From positions 248,001-312,000 of the forward strand of contig NZ_JACHIG010000006.1 of assembly GCF_014203095.1 (NCBI RefSeq): a stretch of DNA of 64,000 nucleotides, written 5' to 3'. The translations under genes and the position numbers were made by a program. Under the pieces are notes generated by a model. The model did no database searches and was not told the DNA's origin. It saw only the letters and a program-made list of their open reading frames with translations. This DNA is from Prosthecobacter vanneervenii. GTDB lineage: Bacteria > Verrucomicrobiota > Verrucomicrobiia > Verrucomicrobiales > Verrucomicrobiaceae. Each line of letters begins with the position of its first letter. Position 1 is the first letter of the stretch. Below, piece after piece: positions 52,753 through 63,467 of the stretch.

Positions 52753-53280
52753 TTAGCCCAGCAGGCCGCGGCGTTTGAAATCGAAGAGGTTGATGTTCTG
52801 GGACTTCTCGATCATCTCCACGGTAAACTTGAGGAGGCAGATCTCCCAGGTGTCGTCCACACCTTGGATGACGGCGCGCATCGGGTTGCCGGAGGCGCGG
52901 ATGTTGTCCAGCAGCTTGCCGGTGACTTCGTCCATGGATTCATGGATGACCTGCTCGCTGATGTCACCTTTGCGGAATTTGAAGCCGTATTTGAGGATGG
53001 CCAGCTTGTGCAGGTTTTCCCGGAGAAACTCGCCAAAGCCAGCCACCTCGGGGCCGAAGCCTTCAAAGTCAAACTGGCCGGGCATTTCCGGGCGCAGGAT
53101 CAGCGGTTTTTCAGCCTCGATCCGGCCTTCGCGCACACGCACGGCTCCCACGGTGTCCATGAGCTCCGTCACGATCTGGAACTCAAAATGGGTGCTGCCA
53201 AAGGTGTCGATGCGGCGGTCCGGCTCGTGAAGCACGTGAGTGTTCTCCAGAGCGTATTGAATATCGAACTCGGTGGGCAT
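52753..53280 (-). CDS. Hypothetical protein
   Basis: A 175-residue cytoplasmic protein. Beta-rich opening (MPTEFDIQYALENTHVLHEP, then STHFEFQIVTELMDTVGAVR) and a helical second half. No motif or family recognised. It precedes the LysM and accA genes on the same strand, 23 bp from the LysM start, so all three may be one operon. Function unknown. Confidence 0.6.
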   Translation of the reverse strand: MPTEFDIQYALENTHVLHEPDRRIDTFGSTHFEFQIVTELMDTVGAVRVREGRIEAEKPLILRPEMPGQFDFEGFGPEVAGFGEFLRENLHKLAILKYGFKFRKGDISEQVIHESMDEVTGKLLDNIRASGNPMRAVIQGVDDTWEICLLKFTVEMIEKSQNINLFDFKRRGLLG

Positions 53281-53363
53281 GTCTTGGGGGATCGATCAGA
53301 TTAATGCGCTTGGACGTCGGGGCCAGCACTTTCTTGGTGTCCCGGAGACTCCGGGTGCCGGTT

Positions 53364-53972
53364 TCAGACATTGAAAATCAGCGTGCCGACCACCCCAGGA
53401 ATACTATTGAGTCCCTGCCAGCCGCCCAGACCGGCGTCTGCCGGGGCTGCCAGGCCGTCTGCGGTAAAAATCACCCCCACGCTCTGTGGAGAGTCCGCCA
53501 GGCCGGTGCCGCGTGCTTTGAGTGTGGCTTCTTTGACCGTCCAGGCGGTGGTGAAGGCGCGGCGGCGGACCTCGCCAGCAGGCAGACGCAGCCACTGCTG
53601 CAGCTCCTGTTCGGTAAACACGTGCTCCAGCAGATTCCACGCGGGCTCTTCCGCGATCACGCGTTCGATGTCCACGCCGATGCTGCTTGCCGGGCCGGTG
53701 ACAATGCAGACATGAGGCGGCGCATAGGAAAAGCTGAAGCTGAGGCCTGCTGCCTCCGCTTGCGGGCAGCGTGGCTTTCCGCTTTCGGTGAAGAGCAGCT
53801 CCAGCTCCGAGGCAGGCGCTCCCAGATGGCCTGCCAGCATCTCCAGGAGTGTGCGGTGCACGTGTGGACGCAGCTCGGGGCGCGGCGCATCTTGCGTCAG
53901 CAGCAGGCACTGCATGCCGTCAGGCATTGAGGCATCAAGCTGCAAAGTCTGCACTTGCGGGGCGGGATTCAT
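53364..53972 (-). CDS. Sfp-type 4'-phosphopantetheinyl transferase
   Basis: A 202-residue enzyme that attaches phosphopantetheine from CoA to the carrier-domain Ser. Motifs: IGVDIERV (the conserved G-x-D-x-E metal site) and AWTVKEATLKARGTG (W-x-x-K-E-A). It overlaps the 3' end of the synthetase gene by 4 bp, a strong sign that it activates that enzyme's T domain. Length is slightly short for Sfp but complete in motifs. Confidence 0.9.
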   Translation of the reverse strand: MNPAPQVQTLQLDASMPDGMQCLLLTQDAPRPELRPHVHRTLLEMLAGHLGAPASELELLFTESGKPRCPQAEAAGLSFSFSYAPPHVCIVTGPASSIGVDIERVIAEEPAWNLLEHVFTEQELQQWLRLPAGEVRRRAFTTAWTVKEATLKARGTGLADSPQSVGVIFTADGLAAPADAGLGGWQGLNSIPGVVGTLIFNV

Positions 53973-56900
53973 ATCGCGGCATCAATACGCTGGGCTGGTG
54001 AGCCATGCCAGCGTGTGTAAGGCGGCAGGGTCTCGCCTTTCATCAGCAGCGAGTGGCCGTCCAGGCGCGAGCCGGGTTTCATCTCGGCATCATAGAGCAC
54101 CACCGCCAGCGGGCCCACGGAGCAGTTGTCTCCGATGGTGACGGTGGACATCTTCATGACGCGGTCTTCAAACAGATGCGTCTGCGGGTCGGCCTGATGC
54201 CCCAGACAGACATCGTCCCCCAGATGCACGAGATCAAATTCCGTGAGGTAGGGCGTCTCCAGGCAGCAGCGCCTGCCGATGCGCGCCCCCAGCAGGCGGA
54301 AGTACCACGGCAGAAACGGCGTGCCGATGAGCAGGCCTCCCAGCGCTGGCATGGCCAGGTGCTCGTGCACCGCTGCCATGAGCTCCGTGCGCCAGACGAA
54401 GTGGCTCCAGAGCGGATGCTCTGCGGGCCGGTAACGGCCGATGACGAGCCATTTTAAAACGATGGTGCAGCCCATGCAGAAGAGGCCAAACATGAAGAGA
54501 AACACCGGGAAAAGCAGGATGGTGCCCCAGAATTCCAGGTGATGGTAGTATAGCTGGTCGGAGAGCAGCAGGAACATGATAAAAGCGCCGATGATGGAGA
54601 CGCTGGTGGGCAGCACCACGCGGATGAGCTCGATGGTGGCGCGCAGCAGGCGCAGCTTCATTGTGGGCTTGTAAGTGCGCTCCTGGCCAAAGGAGGTGTT
54701 CTTCTCCCGGTGTGGCAGCGCAAAGGAGGGAATGCCCAGCCAGGAGCTGTCCTGCTGCAGTGCATCGGCGGGGTTTTGCGGCGGCATGGACAGCACGCCC
54801 ACGAGCGAATCCGAGGCCAGCGTGGTGCCGCCGGGCACGACGGCGCTGTTTCCCAGAAAGCTGTTTTTTCCCACCGTCACCATCTGCAGGCGCACCCAGC
54901 CTTCACGGATCTCTGAGGCACCGAGACAGACGGCGTCCGCCACAAAGACGCCTTCGGAGAGATCCAGCAGGTCCGGATTGAAATTCTCCGCCGTGGAGAC
55001 CTCCACGTTTTTTCCCAGTTTCGCGCCCAGCATGCGCAGCCACGGTGGCAGGTAGATGCTGGCATAGAGCGGGAAAAGCAGCTCCAGGCTCATGTTCAAC
55101 AGGCAGCCGATGAACCACTGCCGCACATACCACAGGCTGTGCAGCGGGTAGATGCCGGGCTGCACACGCCCGAGCAGGATCTTCTTGGCCAGCGCGATGA
55201 TGAGGCACAGCACCACCACATAGGATGCTCCTGCGAACGGTGCGGCCATGACGATCTTCCAGAAGCCGGACTCGTAGGAGAAGATGTGCTGCAGCGAGTC
55301 GCCATGCAGGTTCACGCCCTCCTCGATCCAGCCGATAAAAAAGGCGCCCGGCAGCAGCGCCACGGTGGGGATGACAGAGATAAACATCAGGCCCGCCATG
55401 TAGGCCAGCGTCATGATGCCCAGGCTGTTTCGCCGCTCCGCTTGTTTCGGGTGCCAGCGCTCCGGCCTGCTGGAGGCGCGTGCGGGTGCGCCGTGCCAGT
55501 ATTCGCCTGCGGGAATGACGCCGCCGGGCGGCAGCATGGAGCCGTGATCCAAAGATGAGTCCGGTTCCATACGGGCATCACGATTCACGAGCGCCTTGGA
55601 CCCGATGAAGCAGTCTGCACCGATCGTGATGGGGCCGATGATGAGCCAGCCTTTTTCCAAAGTGTAGCCATTGAGCACGGCATCATGCCCGATGCTGGTG
55701 CGGTCCCCGATGCTGACCACATCAAAGGCCGCAAGACTGGCTGTGCCAAGATGCACCTGCCTGCCGATCTTTGCGCCCATGAGGCGGAAGTAGAGATTGA
55801 TCATCGGCGTGGACTTGAAGTGTCCCAGGCTGAAGATGGAGTGCACACGCTGCACCAGCCAGAAGCGGAAGTAATACCATCCCCAGAGCGGGTAGCGCCC
55901 GGGGCGGATGCGGCCGATGATGAGCCACTTGGCGGCAATGCAGATGACGGCCTGAACGACCTGCAGATTGAACAGCAGAGAGACGGCCACGATGATGGCC
56001 ACAAAGAGCTGGTACTGCATGTCCTGCGCCACCATCTCGTCCCACACAAAGAAGCTGGCCAGCCACACCGGAGAGGCCAGGGCAAAGAGCGGGTAAAGCG
56101 CGAGGAACTGCAGCATGCCACAGCAGAAATGACGCACCAACAGCGCAGGGCCTGGAGGGGTGCCGGGGGCTGCGGGCACGTGGGCTGCTTCATCGCTGTG
56201 CTCTGCGGTGGCTGCGGGATGTGTGGCTCGCCAGGCGGCTTCCAGTTCATCCAGCTTTTGCGCAAAGGCCGCGAGCGTGCGCTGGCGGTACACATCCATC
56301 ACCGAGACATTGGCCCAGCGCGACTGCGTGCGCAGCTCTGAGACAATGCGCGTGGCCAGCAGCGAGTGGCCGCCGAGATCAAAGAAGTCATCCGTGAGCC
56401 TTGGCGTGGTGCCGGGAAAGCAGGCCTGCCATTGCAGGTACACAGTCTGCTGCGCTGGTGTGAACTCGGCCGGTGGTGCTGACGAAGCGGTGCGCAGCGG
56501 CAGCGAGATGTCTGGCAGCGCCTTGCGGTTGATCTTGCCGCTGGGCAGCGTGGGCAGTTGCTCGAGCACGGTGAAGACCGCCGGCATCATGTAAGGAGGC
56601 AGGCGCTCACCGATGATGTGGCGTGCTGCTTTTTCATCCCACACGGCGGAGTGTTTCAGCGTCACATAAGCCGCCAGAAATTCGGTGCCGCCAGCATCCT
56701 GCTTCACTGCCACGGCAGCTGCGGCCACGCCGGTGCAGCTCATGATGACGCTCTCGATTTCTCCCAGCTCGATGCGGAATCCGCGCAGCTTTACCTGATC
56801 ATCGATACGGCCAAGGAATTCGAGCGCATCGTGTGCATCCAGACGTACCAGATCTCCGGTGCGGTACCAGCGCGCACCTTCCGCCCACGGCGGAGAGATG

Positions 56901-57985
56901 AATTTCTCCTGGTTCAGTTCGGGGCGGTTGAGGTAGCCCGGAGTCAGGCATGGGCCACCGATGAGAAGCTCGCCCGGTTTGCCAGATGGCAGCCTCTGTA
57001 TCTGGTCATCCACCACGCATGTGTGGTAGCCGGGCAGGGGCTTGCCGATCTTCACAGGCTCGTCGGCATGAAGGTCATGCCAGGTGGCCACCACGGTGGC
57101 CTCGGTGGGGCCGTAGGTGTTCACCATGCGGCGGCCGCCACGCGTCCAGCGCCGCACCAGATCCTGCGGACAGGCCTCGCCGCCCACGATGAGCAGCCGC
57201 AGGCAGGGCATGTCGTGCTCCAGCATGGCCAGCAGCGTAGGCACACAGGAGAGCACGGTGATGCCCAGCTGCGAGAGACGTCCCGCCAGCGCGGTGGTGT
57301 CCCGCATGAGATCCGCACTGCCGCAGACGAGCGCGGCTCCATTTCCCCAAGCCAGCCAGAGCTCTTCCACCGACGCGTCAAAGGCCAGCGAGAAGCCCTG
57401 AAACACGCGGTCCTCGGCAGTCACGGGCAGCACCTGCGCCTCGGCATTCACAAAGTGGCAGGCGCAGGCATGCGGGATGGGCACGCCCTTGGGCTTTCCC
57501 GTGGAGCCGGAGGTGTAGATGATGTAGGCCAGATCGTCTGTGGAGACATCGGCTGGCGTGAATGGCTCTGTGGAAAGGGTTTCCCACCCGGCATCCAACA
57601 CCATGAGGCTGTGGCTTCCTTCATCGAGTGTCGCAGCCAGCTCCGGTAGGGTGATGAGCAGCCTGACCTCCGCATCCGTGCTGATGAACTGCACGCGCTC
57701 GGGCGGGTAGGCGGCGTCCATGGGCACATACGCGGCACCGGCTTTCAGGATGCCCAGCAGCGCAGCGTAGGCCTCCAGCGAGCGCGGCAGCCACATGCCC
57801 ACGCGGTCGCCACGCAGTACGCCCTGCTTTTGCAGGCGGGCCGCGATGCTGTCTGAGAGTGCCTCCAGCTCCGCGTAGCTGATCGTGCGCTCTCCGACGA
57901 TCACGGCGGGGCGCTGAGGATGCAGAGCTGCTGAATGAGTGTAGTAATCATGCAGCCGGGTGCGCTGCCAGACAGATGCCTGCAT
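53969..57985 (-). CDS. Pls-type (epsilon-poly-lysine synthetase-like) NRPS
   Basis: A 1338-residue single-module synthetase. The adenylation domain has TSGSTGKPKG (158-167), YGPTE (291-295) and YRTGD (374-378). Specificity positions aligned to GrsA are D203, A204, E207, S246, I266, G268, T290, V298, V299 and K484, close to the lysine code. The T domain is DFFDLGGHSLLA with Ser541. The C-terminal 700 residues are membrane helices alternating with three soluble repeats, each starting near R-L-x-G-A-K/R-I/L-G with hexapeptide-like turns. This is the layout of Streptomyces Pls and the TIGR02353 terminal domain. It probably polymerises a basic amino acid. Confidence 0.88.
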   Translation of the reverse strand: MQASVWQRTRLHDYYTHSAALHPQRPAVIVGERTISYAELEALSDSIAARLQKQGVLRGDRVGMWLPRSLEAYAALLGILKAGAAYVPMDAAYPPERVQFISTDAEVRLLITLPELAATLDEGSHSLMVLDAGWETLSTEPFTPADVSTDDLAYIIYTSGSTGKPKGVPIPHACACHFVNAEAQVLPVTAEDRVFQGFSLAFDASVEELWLAWGNGAALVCGSADLMRDTTALAGRLSQLGITVLSCVPTLLAMLEHDMPCLRLLIVGGEACPQDLVRRWTRGGRRMVNTYGPTEATVVATWHDLHADEPVKIGKPLPGYHTCVVDDQIQRLPSGKPGELLIGGPCLTPGYLNRPELNQEKFISPPWAEGARWYRTGDLVRLDAHDALEFLGRIDDQVKLRGFRIELGEIESVIMSCTGVAAAAVAVKQDAGGTEFLAAYVTLKHSAVWDEKAARHIIGERLPPYMMPAVFTVLEQLPTLPSGKINRKALPDISLPLRTASSAPPAEFTPAQQTVYLQWQACFPGTTPRLTDDFFDLGGHSLLATRIVSELRTQSRWANVSVMDVYRQRTLAAFAQKLDELEAAWRATHPAATAEHSDEAAHVPAAPGTPPGPALLVRHFCCGMLQFLALYPLFALASPVWLASFFVWDEMVAQDMQYQLFVAIIVAVSLLFNLQVVQAVICIAAKWLIIGRIRPGRYPLWGWYYFRFWLVQRVHSIFSLGHFKSTPMINLYFRLMGAKIGRQVHLGTASLAAFDVVSIGDRTSIGHDAVLNGYTLEKGWLIIGPITIGADCFIGSKALVNRDARMEPDSSLDHGSMLPPGGVIPAGEYWHGAPARASSRPERWHPKQAERRNSLGIMTLAYMAGLMFISVIPTVALLPGAFFIGWIEEGVNLHGDSLQHIFSYESGFWKIVMAAPFAGASYVVVLCLIIALAKKILLGRVQPGIYPLHSLWYVRQWFIGCLLNMSLELLFPLYASIYLPPWLRMLGAKLGKNVEVSTAENFNPDLLDLSEGVFVADAVCLGASEIREGWVRLQMVTVGKNSFLGNSAVVPGGTTLASDSLVGVLSMPPQNPADALQQDSSWLGIPSFALPHREKNTSFGQERTYKPTMKLRLLRATIELIRVVLPTSVSIIGAFIMFLLLSDQLYYHHLEFWGTILLFPVFLFMFGLFCMGCTIVLKWLVIGRYRPAEHPLWSHFVWRTELMAAVHEHLAMPALGGLLIGTPFLPWYFRLLGARIGRRCCLETPYLTEFDLVHLGDDVCLGHQADPQTHLFEDRVMKMSTVTIGDNCSVGPLAVVLYDAEMKPGSRLDGHSLLMKGETLPPYTRWHGSPAQRIDAAI

Positions 57986-58130
57986 ACAGAAAGGGGGCGG
58001 GTTGGTTGGGACGAGTCGAAGCTGACAGTTTTAAACCGGGTGAATAGTGAAAGTTCTCTCATCTGCGTCATGCTGGCCGCCAGATGAATGGCGGCTTGCA
58101 AGCCGGGTGCCTGCGCTCTATCGACGAAGG

Positions 58131-59411
58131 ATGAAGCTCCCGCCCCACCTGCTCGACGAAATCATCCTTTCACTGGGGGAGATCTTTGTGGGCAGGCGCT
58201 ACGCGGACAAGGTCATCGAGTACACTTTCAAGCGTCATCGCAAGTGGGGCAGCCGGGATCGCCGCATCTTTGCGGAGTCCATCTATGAATGCGTGCGCTG
58301 GTGGCGCTGGTTCTGGCATCTGGCCGGACTGCCGGACGAGGAGCACACGCAGCCGGAGGCCATCACCCCGGAGCGCCTGTGGCGCGTGTGGGCCGCCTAC
58401 TGGATCACCAACGGCCGCGAGCTGCCCAAGGACGACACCGCTCCTGAGGTAAAGCCGGGCGATGTCCTGAAACGCGCCAAGGAAGGTGCCCCGCCTGCCA
58501 TCCGCGCGGCCATCCCCGACTGGCTAGAGACACGCGGTGCACAGGAGCTCGGCTCTGCATGGCCCGCACTGCGCGAGGCGCTGAACCAGCCTGCCGAAGT
58601 CTTCATGCGGGTGAACACGCTCAAAAACGACCGCCGTGCCCTGCGTGAAAAGCTGGGGCAGGAAGGCTACGAAACTGAGGCCGTCGATCATGTGCCCAGC
58701 GCGCTGCGCCTGAAGCAACGCGCCAACCTCTTTGGCACCGCCTCGTATAAAGCGGGTCTCTTTGAAGTGCAGGATGCGGCCTCGCAGCTCATCGCACCGT
58801 TTTTGCAGGTAGAGCCCGGCATGCGTGTCATCGATGCCTGCGCTGGTGGCGGTGGCAAGGCGCTGCATCTCGCCGCACTCATGCGCAACAAAGGCAAGCT
58901 GCTGGCGCTGGATGTGCACGCCTGGAAGCTGGCCGAGCTGCGCAAGCGCGCCTCACGCGCCGGGGTGGACATCATCGAGACACGCGAGATCGAAGGCTCC
59001 AAGACCGTGAAGCGCCTGGCGCAGAAAGCCGACCGCGTGCTGCTGGACGTGCCCTGCTCCGGCCTCGGTGTGCTGCGCCGTAATCCCGATGCCAAGTGGA
59101 AGCTCAGCGATGCCGAGGTGGAGCGCCTCATCGCCCTGCAGGCCGAGATTCTCGAAAGCTACAGCCGCATGGTCGTGCCCGGCGGCAGGCTGGTCTATGC
59201 CACCTGCAGCATCCTCCCCAGCGAAAACGAGCGGCAGGTGCAGGCCTTCCTGGCCAGGCACGGCAGCGATTGGATCTTGGAGGAAGAACTGCACCGCAAT
59301 CCGGAGACGGGTGCCTTTGATGGCTTCTACGCTGCAAGGCTGCTGCGCAAAAAGGACGAGAAAAGTCCTGAGCAAGCACCGCCTGCGGAAAGCACGGAAC
59401 CCACCGAGTGA
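58131..59411 (+). CDS. RsmB/Nop2-family rRNA cytosine-C5 methyltransferase
   Basis: A 426-residue S-adenosylmethionine-dependent m5C methyltransferase. The SAM motif is IDACAGGGGKALHLAA; motif IV is LDVPCSGLGVLRRNPDAKW with the first Cys and motif VI YATCSILPSENE with the second Cys, the two Cys of this mechanism. The N-terminal 120 residues are helical and NusB-like. Closest to RsmB or YebU (RsmF), which modify 16S rRNA; which C is modified is unclear. ATG 58131 (MKLPPHLLDE) avoids an earlier low-quality frame. It is divergent from the synthetase, 145 bp apart. Confidence 0.9.
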   Translation: MKLPPHLLDEIILSLGEIFVGRRYADKVIEYTFKRHRKWGSRDRRIFAESIYECVRWWRWFWHLAGLPDEEHTQPEAITPERLWRVWAAYWITNGRELPKDDTAPEVKPGDVLKRAKEGAPPAIRAAIPDWLETRGAQELGSAWPALREALNQPAEVFMRVNTLKNDRRALREKLGQEGYETEAVDHVPSALRLKQRANLFGTASYKAGLFEVQDAASQLIAPFLQVEPGMRVIDACAGGGGKALHLAALMRNKGKLLALDVHAWKLAELRKRASRAGVDIIETREIEGSKTVKRLAQKADRVLLDVPCSGLGVLRRNPDAKWKLSDAEVERLIALQAEILESYSRMVVPGGRLVYATCSILPSENERQVQAFLARHGSDWILEEELHRNPETGAFDGFYAARLLRKKDEKSPEQAPPAESTEPTE

Positions 59412-59444
59412 TCAGCGGTTCGAGTTTCCAGATCATCTGCGCAG

Positions 59445-59696
59445 GCCGCCCGTAGTGGTCCGCACAGTCCTCTGTGCGGCTCGCGCTGCCCAAGATCGGC
59501 TTTTAACCCCAACCTCCGCGCAATGCCCCCCATGCCAGAGTGTGCGGAAAGGCTCTTGTGGTCCCAGGCTTTGCTGCTCGAAAGCATGGCAGCACACGAG
59601 CAAGACACGCTGGATTCTGCGCAGCCTGAGGTGGCCTTTGAATCAGTAAGCTTGCGTCCTGCACAGAGGACCATGCGGACCACTATACGATGCAGG
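59445..59696. repeat. MITE-like element with imperfect terminal inverted repeats
   Basis: CGTAGTGGTCCGCACAGTCC (from 59451) and the complementary end (from 59690 inward: CGTATAGTGGTCCGCATGGT) are near-identical for about 37 bp including CCTCTGTGC. Between them is about 180 bp with a smaller hairpin (TGCTGC..GCAGCA near 59571-59593) and no gene. A short non-autonomous transposable or dispersed repeat fits. No transposase is in the window. Confidence 0.65.
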
Positions 59697-59700
59697 CCTC

Positions 59701-59928
59701 TTAGTGACACCCGCAGCCGCTGCCGCAGGAGCCGCCGCCGGAGGGCATGCTGCCACCGCTGCTGCCGCCACCCATGATGCCGGTGCCGCCGATGGGCACA
59801 CGGCGCACGGGCTGGCCGCTGTCCGGGTGCTGGGTCAGCGGTGCGTCCTTCATGCTCTGGCGGATTTCAAAGCGCTTGGCAGGCTCTCCTTCAAACTGGG
59901 GGATGGTTTCGTAAACGTAGGTGGGCAT
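59701..59928 (-). CDS. FmdB-like small protein lacking zinc cysteines
   Basis: A 75-residue protein. MPTYVYETIPQFEGEPAKRF and APLTQHPDSGQPVRRV align with FmdB-type regulators (MPTYEYRC..CG..C..CG..V-R-R), but the four zinc-ligand Cys are replaced (the family CxxCG becomes T-I-P-Q, and P-x-C-x-x-C-G becomes H-P-D-S-G). A Gly-rich C-terminus ends CGSGCGCH, which could bind metal instead. Function unknown. It reads on the minus strand beside the MITE-like element. Confidence 0.75.
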   Translation of the reverse strand: MPTYVYETIPQFEGEPAKRFEIRQSMKDAPLTQHPDSGQPVRRVPIGGTGIMGGGSSGGSMPSGGGSCGSGCGCH

Positions 59929-59985
59929 CGGGAAAGAGTGGTTTCAGGTTTAAAGTTCAATGTTTCAGGTTCCTTGCAAGGCAGG

Positions 59986-60017
59986 AAATAAAAACGGCGT
60001 CCCGGTAGGGGACGCCG
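59986..60017 (-). terminator. Rho-independent terminator of the MFS gene
   Basis: On the minus strand CGGCGTCCC, loop CTACC, GGGACGCCG, then TTTTTATTT. Perfect 9-bp stem plus U tract, 30 bp after the MFS stop. Confidence 0.9.
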
Positions 60018-60046
60018 CTTGCGGAAGGGAACTCAGTCTCTCAGAC

Positions 60047-61606
<1,560 letters not shown>

Positions 61607-61612
61607 AAGAGG

Positions 61613-61661
61613 AGTGTTTGTGGAGTGCGTGTTGGTTGTGTGTTGTGGGTGTGTTGTCGGG
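61613..61661 (-). promoter_or_regulatory. CA-rich leader of the MFS gene
   Basis: On the minus strand this 49-nt stretch is almost only C and A (for example CAACACACCCACAACACACA) just before ACTCCTCTT-ATG. It lacks a Shine-Dalgarno site. CA-rich unstructured leaders can aid initiation in SD-poor genomes; this is inference. The rest of the gap to 61836 shows nothing clear. Confidence 0.45.
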
Positions 61662-61835
61662 AAGCCTTGAACCGGCGTGTTTTAGGTGCCACGCCTCCCA
61701 GCGACAAGAAAAAAGTTGTTCTCAAGACTGAGAAGTCACCAGGGGCGTGCGGCGGGATCGGCCGCAGACCGCATCCGAGGAACCAACCATCTACCGTGTG
61801 TGCTGTCAGGCGCGCCGCCTGTTATCGCTGCGCCG

Positions 61836-62216
61836 TTACACGATCTTGCACTGAATCCAGGCGTCTTCATCAAATCCGTAGATCGCACACAGGCGGTGGT
61901 AGCCATCGGCGATCACGACCTTCCCATTCGCCGTGTCCCGCACCAGCAGCAGCGGGGAGAGGGACTTGCCATTTTTGATCTTGCGGCGGTCCTTTTCCAC
62001 GTGGGAGTTGCTCACCCCCAGCAGAGAGAGGCCGGAGGCGCGGAAGATGTCCTTGGCCTTGAATTGCACTACTTTGGCCTTCCGAAGGTCGGCGGCGTAT
62101 TGCTTGACCCGCTTTTTGTCATAGATCAGCAGCAGATAGGACTCCGCCGCCGGGTAGTCATGATCTTCCACCTTTGAGAGCCACTTGATGTCCTTGCCGT
62201 TGGATTTCTTGCTCAT
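61836..62216 (-). CDS. ParB-like nuclease-domain small protein
   Basis: A 126-residue protein. The C-terminal half resembles the ParB/Srx fold: SHVEKDRRKIKNGKSLSPLL, then VIADGYHRLCAIYGFDED, where G-Y-H-R-x-x-A replaces the usual G-x-H-R. The N-terminus is basic (MSKKSNGKD). Stand-alone ParB-like proteins of this size occur widely without known role. Not a partition gene: no ParA or parS is seen. Confidence 0.65.
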   Translation of the reverse strand: MSKKSNGKDIKWLSKVEDHDYPAAESYLLLIYDKKRVKQYAADLRKAKVVQFKAKDIFRASGLSLLGVSNSHVEKDRRKIKNGKSLSPLLLVRDTANGKVVIADGYHRLCAIYGFDEDAWIQCKIV

Positions 62217-62281
62217 GACAGCAAGGGTGAAACGCAGGTGCTGTGGGTCAAAGGGGAACCGCTTTACCTTGGGTGGGCAGT

Positions 62282-63322
62282 TTACAGCCTCCTCAGTCCG
62301 TCCTCCGTCATCGCACAGGGGATCTCGGCGTCGATTTCATCAATGCGGGCCAGCGTCTCGGCACTGAGCACGAGGTCGGCTGCTGCCAGACTCTCATTGA
62401 GCTGGGCCACGGTGGTGGCACCGACGATGGTGGAGGCCACAAAGTCGTGCTGCTTGCTCCAGGCCAGGGCAAGCGCGGTGACGCTGACGCCCAGATCGGC
62501 CGCGATGACCTGCAGGCGTGCGGTCGTCTCCAGCGTGCGCTCATTCACAAAGCGTGCCGCCATGCGCTTCTGGCGTGGGCCGCCGTTTTGGATGTAGTCG
62601 GTGAAGCGTGCGCCTTTGGGCAGTGCACCGCCGTTGTATTTGCCGCAGAGCACGCCGCCACCCAGGGGCGAGTAGGGCAGGAGGCTCACGCCTTCCTTGC
62701 GGCAGACCTGGGCGAGCTCGCTCTCGCAGCGGCGGTTGATGAGGGAGAAATTGTTCTGCACCGTGGCCATGCGGGCCAGCCCGTGCTTCTCGGCCTCCCA
62801 CAGGTTTTTCATCACGCCCCAGCAGGTTTCGTTGCTGCTGCCCCAGGCGCGGATCTTGCCCTGGTCGATGAGGTCCGTGAGCGCACCGAGCGTCTCCTCC
62901 TGCTGCATGCCGTGGTCCGGCCAGTGGGTCTGGTAGAGGTCGATGTAATCCGTCTGCAGCCGGCGCAGGCTGTCCTCGCAGGCCTGGAAGATCTGGCGGC
63001 GGTCCAGCGCCGTGAAGCCGCCGCGCACCGGCGGGCGAAACCACCCATGTCCCGGACCGGTGACCTTGGAAGCGATGATGATCTCCCCACGCTTCTGTCC
63101 CTTGAGCCACTTGCCCACGATCTGCTCCGTCACCCCAAACAGCTCCGCACTCGGCGGCACAGGGTAGAGCTCCGCCGTGTCAAAGAAATCGATCCCCGCC
63201 TCCAGCGCACGGTCCATGATCTCAAAGGACGTCTTCTCATCCGCCTGCAGACCAAAGGTCATGGTTCCCATGCAGATGTCAGTGACAACGATACCCGTGC
63301 GGCCAAGGCGTTTGCGATTCAT
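62282..63322 (-). CDS. Aldo/keto reductase
   Basis: A 346-residue NADPH-dependent oxidoreductase with the TIM-barrel motifs: [21 protein letters not shown] (catalytic Asp48, Tyr53), IIIASKVTG (Lys86), [13 protein letters not shown] (His), NNFSLINRR and [17 protein letters not shown], and the cofactor segment [14 protein letters not shown]. It matches the YghZ/Tas-like group and has no signal peptide. Substrate unknown. Confidence 0.93.
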   Translation of the reverse strand: MNRKRLGRTGIVVTDICMGTMTFGLQADEKTSFEIMDRALEAGIDFFDTAELYPVPPSAELFGVTEQIVGKWLKGQKRGEIIIASKVTGPGHGWFRPPVRGGFTALDRRQIFQACEDSLRRLQTDYIDLYQTHWPDHGMQQEETLGALTDLIDQGKIRAWGSSNETCWGVMKNLWEAEKHGLARMATVQNNFSLINRRCESELAQVCRKEGVSLLPYSPLGGGVLCGKYNGGALPKGARFTDYIQNGGPRQKRMAARFVNERTLETTARLQVIAADLGVSVTALALAWSKQHDFVASTIVGATTVAQLNESLAAADLVLSAETLARIDEIDAEIPCAMTEDGLRRL

Positions 63323-63467
63323 ATGGGGCGGATGCTAGAGCGGCAGTGTTGATGGGCAAATGAGAATAGGCATTGCTTCGGGCGGCGCTGCTTGCCCCCG
63401 GCACGAACGACATCACTTTGAATTCGTCAATGGCGGTGGCCGGGATATACTCAAAGCCCAAAGTAGC

